DNA of 27,494 bases from an uncultured Campylobacter sp. Its GTDB lineage: Bacteria; Campylobacterota; Campylobacteria; Campylobacterales; Campylobacteraceae. The translations under genes were made by a program, and so were the position numbers. Each line of letters opens with the position of its first letter. The stretch's first letter is position 1. Location: positions 1 to 27,494 of the forward strand of contig NZ_CALIJF010000045.1 of the NCBI RefSeq assembly GCF_938018035.1, given 5' to 3'. The notes below the pieces were generated by a model. It was not told where the DNA came from and searched no databases. It saw only the letters and a list, made by a program, of their open reading frames with translations. Shown in pieces: positions 24,055 through 27,494 of this stretch.

Positions 24055-24062
24055 GGCTGAAA

Positions 24063-25442
24063 ATGGAAAATAAAGAGCAGCTGGACGACGTCGAGGAAGC
24101 TAAGGCGCTTCTTGATGCGCATCTAGGCGATACGCTTGAGCATGAGCTGAGTGCCGCCGATCTTACGGAGCATTTAAAAACTCTAAAAAAGCATGACGAA
24201 GAAAAATACGTAGAATTCTTAAAAAAGCTAGATCCTGAGGATCTTGCCGATGCTGCGCTTGAGATGCCCGAGCATATGCTCGAAGACGTCATCGAAACTC
24301 TGCCTCACGAAAAGATCGTAAAAGCGATTGAGGAGCTCGAAAGCGACGATCAGGCAGAGCTTTTGCAAAACATCGGCGAAATCGACGAGGACAAGGCCGA
24401 GCAGATTTTCTATGGGCTTGACGAGGACGATCGCCACGATATTCTTACTATCTCCAAATATAGCGAAGATGAGGCGGGCGCGTATATGCAGACCGAGGTC
24501 TTTAGCGCGAGGCAAGATCAGACCCTGGGGCAGGCGGTTGAGATGCTGCGCGTTATGCGCGAAAAGGACGAGATCGAGAACGTCTTTCAGCTCTTTGTGC
24601 TCGATAAAAAAGGGCACCTGCTTACTACCTTTTCGACGTCCGATCTGATTTTATATGATTTTTCGCTCACGCTGGAGCAAATTTCACAAAAATTCGGCGC
24701 CGAAAATAAAATCCACTTCGCCACCGATACCGATAAGATCGACGACGTGATCAAGGACTTTGAGGAATTCGACCTTAACGTCATCCCTGTTGTTGATGCT
24801 AACGGCATACTCATCGGGCGTATCACCGCCGATGATATCCACGATCTCATCCAAGAGCGCGCCACCGAGCAAATTTATAACCTCGCGGGCGTCGATGACG
24901 AAGCCGAAGACGATGAGACGACGATCTTTAAGGCGGGTCGCGCGCGCGCCTTGTGGCTAGCGGTAAATTTATGCACGGCGATCGTAAGCTCCACGATTAT
25001 CGGGCTCTTTGACGCCACTATCGAAAAGCTGGTCGCGCTCGCCGTGCTTATGCCAATAGTCGCCTCCATGGGCGGCAATACCGGCACGCAGGCGCTCACG
25101 GTAACCGTGCGCCGCCTAGCCCTGGGCGAGATAGCGTTTAAAGACAAAAAGCAGGTTCTCTTTCGCGAGATCACGATCGCTTTTATAAACGGCCTCATTT
25201 TTGCCACGCTGATGGGGTTTGTGGCGTATTTTTGGTTCGGCATTAAGCTTTTGGGGCTAGTGATTGCGATGTCGATGGTGCTAAATTTAACGCTCGCGGG
25301 GCTTTTCGGCGCCGTCATTCCGATCACGCTTAAAAAATTAAATATCGACCCAGCCGTCGGCAGCTCCGTGCTGCTTACCACGGTGACGGACATCGTGGGA
25401 TTTTTTAGCTTTTTAGGACTTGCGACGTGGATACTACTATAA
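24063..25442 (+). CDS. mgtE: Magnesium transporter MgtE
   Basis: A 459-residue Mg2+ channel of the inner membrane. An acidic N-domain (about 25-135) has the usual HxxD-rich superhelix (LADAALEMPEHMLEDVIETL, GLDEDDRHDILTI). It is followed by two CBS domains (MQTEVFSARQDQTLGQAVEM, about 142-200; VIPVVDANGILIGRITADD, about 240-258). A five-helix pore follows (from RARALWLAVNLCTAIVSS), with MPIVASMGGNTGTQAL and LTTVTDIVGFFSFL, the conserved pore and C-terminal signatures. The N-domain and CBS pairs sense cytoplasmic Mg2+ in the family. The ATG at 24063 follows TAAGG. It overlaps the Nudix gene by 16 bases. Confidence 0.96.
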   Translation: MENKEQLDDVEEAKALLDAHLGDTLEHELSAADLTEHLKTLKKHDEEKYVEFLKKLDPEDLADAALEMPEHMLEDVIETLPHEKIVKAIEELESDDQAELLQNIGEIDEDKAEQIFYGLDEDDRHDILTISKYSEDEAGAYMQTEVFSARQDQTLGQAVEMLRVMREKDEIENVFQLFVLDKKGHLLTTFSTSDLILYDFSLTLEQISQKFGAENKIHFATDTDKIDDVIKDFEEFDLNVIPVVDANGILIGRITADDIHDLIQERATEQIYNLAGVDDEAEDDETTIFKAGRARALWLAVNLCTAIVSSTIIGLFDATIEKLVALAVLMPIVASMGGNTGTQALTVTVRRLALGEIAFKDKKQVLFREITIAFINGLIFATLMGFVAYFWFGIKLLGLVIAMSMVLNLTLAGLFGAVIPITLKKLNIDPAVGSSVLLTTVTDIVGFFSFLGLATWILL

Positions 25443-26014
25443 AAAATTTCAAAATTTCCGAGCTTAAAAGCTCAAATTTCGTTAAACCCTTTCGCCTAAA
25501 TTTCGAAATGGACGGCGTGGCGCGCGCGTGGGACTGCGTCAAGGTGCACGATAGCGTCTCGATTTTGCTTTATCATACGCAGCGCGACGCGCTTTTGCTC
25601 GTCAAGCAGTTTCGCCCCAGCGTGTGGTTTTATCAAGAGGAGGGCTTAATCAACTCGCCTGAGAAGGGCTACACCTACGAGCTTTGCGCGGGCATTTTAG
25701 ACAAGGGCATCAGCGAGGAGCAAACGGCGATCGAAGAGGTGCTCGAGGAGACGGGATACGCCGTGAAGGATCTGAAATTTATCACGAGCTACTACAGCGC
25801 CCTGGGCTTTGCGGCGAACCGTCAAATTTTATACTTCGCGTGCATCGACGAATCGATGAAGATCGGTCGCGGCGGCGGCGTGGACGGCGAGAAGATCGAG
25901 CTTTTCTACCTGCCTGCAGCCAAGGCGCGAGAGTTTATGTTCGACGAAAAGATCGTGCGCGCGCCGGGGCTGATCTTGGCGTTTCAGTGGTTTTTGAGCG
26001 AGTTTAAAGCTTAG
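25427..26014 (+). CDS. Nudix hydrolase, UDP-sugar diphosphatase (NUDT14)-like
   Basis: A 195-residue cytoplasmic Nudix hydrolase. The Nudix box lies at about residues 89-111 as GILDKGISEEQTAIEEVLEE then TGY. EExGU is kept, but the usual Arg of REUXEE is Glu103 and the first Glu is Ile. The surrounding TYELCAGILDKG and, after the box, GFAANRQILYFACIDES, IGRGGGVDGEKIELFYLP and AREF resemble NUDT14/UGPPase-type UDP-sugar pyrophosphatases in order and spacing. A divergent Arg is also seen there, as I recall. A UDP-glucose or ADP-ribose substrate is inferred from that resemblance. The GTG start at 25427 lies inside the 3' end of mgtE. Confidence 0.9.
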   Translation: MDTTIKNFKISELKSSNFVKPFRLNFEMDGVARAWDCVKVHDSVSILLYHTQRDALLLVKQFRPSVWFYQEEGLINSPEKGYTYELCAGILDKGISEEQTAIEEVLEETGYAVKDLKFITSYYSALGFAANRQILYFACIDESMKIGRGGGVDGEKIELFYLPAAKAREFMFDEKIVRAPGLILAFQWFLSEFKA

Positions 26015-26081
26015 CGGCGAGACGGAATTTCGCGTGCTGCTGCGCGCTTTTGCGTCTCGGCTTTAAATTTAAAGGACGGCG

Positions 26082-27128
26082 ATGAGGGTTTTACTTAGGC
26101 TGTGCGTTATCGCGGCGTGTGTTTATGTCTGCGTGCTAGCGGGACTTTATATCTTTCAGGAGCGGCTGATATTTTTGGGCGAGCCGCTGGATAAAAATTT
26201 TAAATTTAGCTTTGAAAATTCCGAATTTGCGGGACTTGTGAATGCGCCAGAGAACGGCGAGCATTTAGAGGCATCGATGTCCGCTACGCAAAATGGCGCG
26301 GCGATAAATGGCGTCGCGGACGAAAGCGCTTCGGCGATTGGCGGCGTAAAGGAAAACGGCGCCGCAGCGGGTGAGATCAAAAACAAAAACGCTCAAACTA
26401 GCAGCGAGCGCGGCGGCAAAAACGCCGCAGGAAACGCCGCTACGGGCAATAACGCAAACGCCGCTGCGATAAAATTTCAAGAGATCAATATCCCGTTTGG
26501 GGGCGGGGTGATAAACGGGCTGAAATTTAGCGCAGCAGAGCCTAAAGGTGCGATTTTGTTCTTTCACGGCAACTTCGGCGACGTGAGCGGCTGGGGCACA
26601 TACGGCGCGGATTTTGCGGCTTTGGGATACGATTTTTATATTTTCGATTACCCGGGTTACGGCAAATCGGACGGCAAAATTTCATCGCAGCAGCAGCTTT
26701 TTGCGAGTGCGGATGCGATGAGCCGCTACGTTTTAGCGCAGCATTCGCCAAGAAAGCTCGCGATGATCGGCTACTCGATCGGAAGCGGCATCGCGGCGCA
26801 GCAGGCTGCGAAGTGGGACGCGGCACGGCTGATTTTGCTCGCGCCATATTTTAGCTTCGAGCGGCTTGCGCACGAAAAAATCCCCTTCGTGCCGAAATTT
26901 TTGATCCGATACAAGATTCCGACCGCGGAATTTTTGCAAGCGGCACGCAGCACGCAGATCACGCTCATCCACGGTGTCGCTGACGAGCTGATACCGGTGC
27001 AACACTGCCGCGATCTTGCGGGGTCTCTTAAGGCGGGCGATCTATTTTACGAAATAGCCGCCGCGCCGCACAACGGACTGCTGGCAATGCCCGGTATTTG
27101 GGAAATTTTAAAAGAGAGGCTGCGCTAA
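26082..27128 (+). CDS. Membrane-anchored alpha/beta hydrolase (Bem46-like) with low-complexity insertion
   Basis: A 348-residue serine hydrolase. An N-terminal helix (VLLRLCVIAACVYVCVLAGL) anchors it, followed by the YIFQERLIF motif seen in Bem46/YfhR-type proteins. The catalytic domain has ILFFHGNFGDVSGWG (oxyanion region), YIFDYPGYGKSDGK, the nucleophile elbow GYSIGSG (Ser232), HGVADELIP (Asp301) and PHNGLL (His330), giving a full triad. The substrate is unknown; family members are esterase-like. Residues ~57-128 are a Gly/Ala/Asn/Ser-rich segment (KNAAGNAATGNNANAAA) that interrupts the first strands of the fold. The ATG at 26082 has AAAGGA. It follows the Nudix gene by 67 bases on the same strand. 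Confidence 0.88.
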   Translation: MRVLLRLCVIAACVYVCVLAGLYIFQERLIFLGEPLDKNFKFSFENSEFAGLVNAPENGEHLEASMSATQNGAAINGVADESASAIGGVKENGAAAGEIKNKNAQTSSERGGKNAAGNAATGNNANAAAIKFQEINIPFGGGVINGLKFSAAEPKGAILFFHGNFGDVSGWGTYGADFAALGYDFYIFDYPGYGKSDGKISSQQQLFASADAMSRYVLAQHSPRKLAMIGYSIGSGIAAQQAAKWDAARLILLAPYFSFERLAHEKIPFVPKFLIRYKIPTAEFLQAARSTQITLIHGVADELIPVQHCRDLAGSLKAGDLFYEIAAAPHNGLLAMPGIWEILKERLR

Positions 27129-27494
27129 TCTAGCGGGGCTCGGCGTAAAATTCCAGGCAGAATTCGACCGCTAAATTTTAAAATTTTACGTAAAATTCCG
27201 TGCGGGCTAGGTCGTCGTAAAATTTCATGAAATTTTATAGCGGCAAAACACGGCGCCAAAAACGAGGCGTGATTTCAAATCAAAATTTACGCGCCGTTAG
27301 CTGCAAATATAAAGTCGGTCTCGTTGGCGCTAAATTCTTTCTAGCGCGCACGTGCCGTAAATTTAAAGATAAAATTTGCGCCAGACCGTGACACCGTATA
27401 TTTTAGTCGCGATAAAATTCTGTGAAATTTTATCCCGCGGGCATTTATAAATTTCAAGAAATTTCAAGTCCAAATTTTATATTTGCGCGGAAGC
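27129..27494. repeat. Dense AATT-word array at window end
   Basis: I count 16 AATT tetramers in 366 bases, in words such as GTAAAATTCCGTGCGGG, CAGAATTCGACC, GATAAAATTCTGTGAAATTTTAT and CTAAATTTTAAAATTTTACG. GATAAAATTCTGT also occurs twice at 7679-7862. No gene, RNA or terminator is evident. Confidence 0.55.

Noticed and set aside
27165..27195. Intrinsic terminator after the hydrolase gene
   Set aside because: The palindromic TAAATTTTAAAATTTTA is AT-only and belongs to the AATT words; no GC stem followed by a T run.
1..27494. tRNA, rRNA or insertion-sequence genes
   Set aside because: I saw no cloverleaf-like segment, rRNA motif or transposase pattern; a tRNAscan or IS search could still find something I missed.

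Overview
The window looks like chromosome of a Campylobacter species. C. gracilis or a related oral species is my best guess. The reasons are gene order, the mixed GC content, TTG/GTG starts behind AAGGA-type ribosome binding sites, and extended -10 promoters of the TTTTGCTATAAT kind. The gene order matches several blocks that I remember from C. jejuni and Helicobacter pylori, and that comparison is from memory rather than a search. The blocks are: acidic protein-gmk-tatA-argS; ilvC-divergent polysaccharide deacetylase-dprA-ruvX; and glcD-pgbA-like-csd3/pgp3-like M23 peptidase.

Layout. 1-3376 (+): the 3' part of an acidic protein gene, then gmk, tatA and argS, tightly packed. 3512-5291 (+): two tandem Sel1-repeat, cysteine-rich (Hcp-like) genes; the first is broken by a one-base frameshift and the second is intact. 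5774-7327 (+): two membrane proteins, one of them DUF3137-like. 7409-11687: an accessory island of a small unknown protein, a DUF4299-like gene interrupted at a seven-base poly-G tract, a SUKH (SMI1/KNR4) protein, a YwqG/DUF1963 protein and a zinc-ribbon-like protein. It reads as a set of immunity-type genes without visible toxins. 12387-13343 (-): proC. 13480-17706 (+): ilvC, a YibQ-type deacetylase, dprA, an 838-base gap without a convincing gene, and ruvX. 18151-18528 (+): an EthD-like protein. 19320-20006 (+): a third Sel1-repeat protein. 20643-22746 (-): glcD and its upstream plasminogen-binding-domain partner, divergent from a + strand run of M23 peptidase, mgtE, a NUDT14-like Nudix hydrolase and an alpha/beta hydrolase.

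The most unusual feature is a class of AATT-centred words (AAATTTTGCGG, GGAATTCCGC, GATAAAATTCTG and variants). They crowd the intergenic regions; I counted 12 AATT in about 185 bases at 7679-7862, 16 in 366 bases at 27129-27494, but only 2 in the 1023-base ilvC gene. The same words also appear as in-frame insertions of roughly 60-75 residues inside ArgS and ProC, and in a linker of the YibQ-type protein. In all three they are read in one frame, AAT-TCC or AAT-TTT/TTC, giving repeated Asn-Ser and Asn-Phe pairs. This resembles protein-coding palindromic elements such as those of Rickettsia, but I know of no description of it in Campylobacter.

Two genes are broken by single-base frameshifts: a Sel1 gene near 4030, and the DUF4299-like gene at a G7 tract at 8452-8458. 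The second could be phase-variable. No tRNA, rRNA, CRISPR array, insertion sequence or clear intrinsic terminator was recognised.
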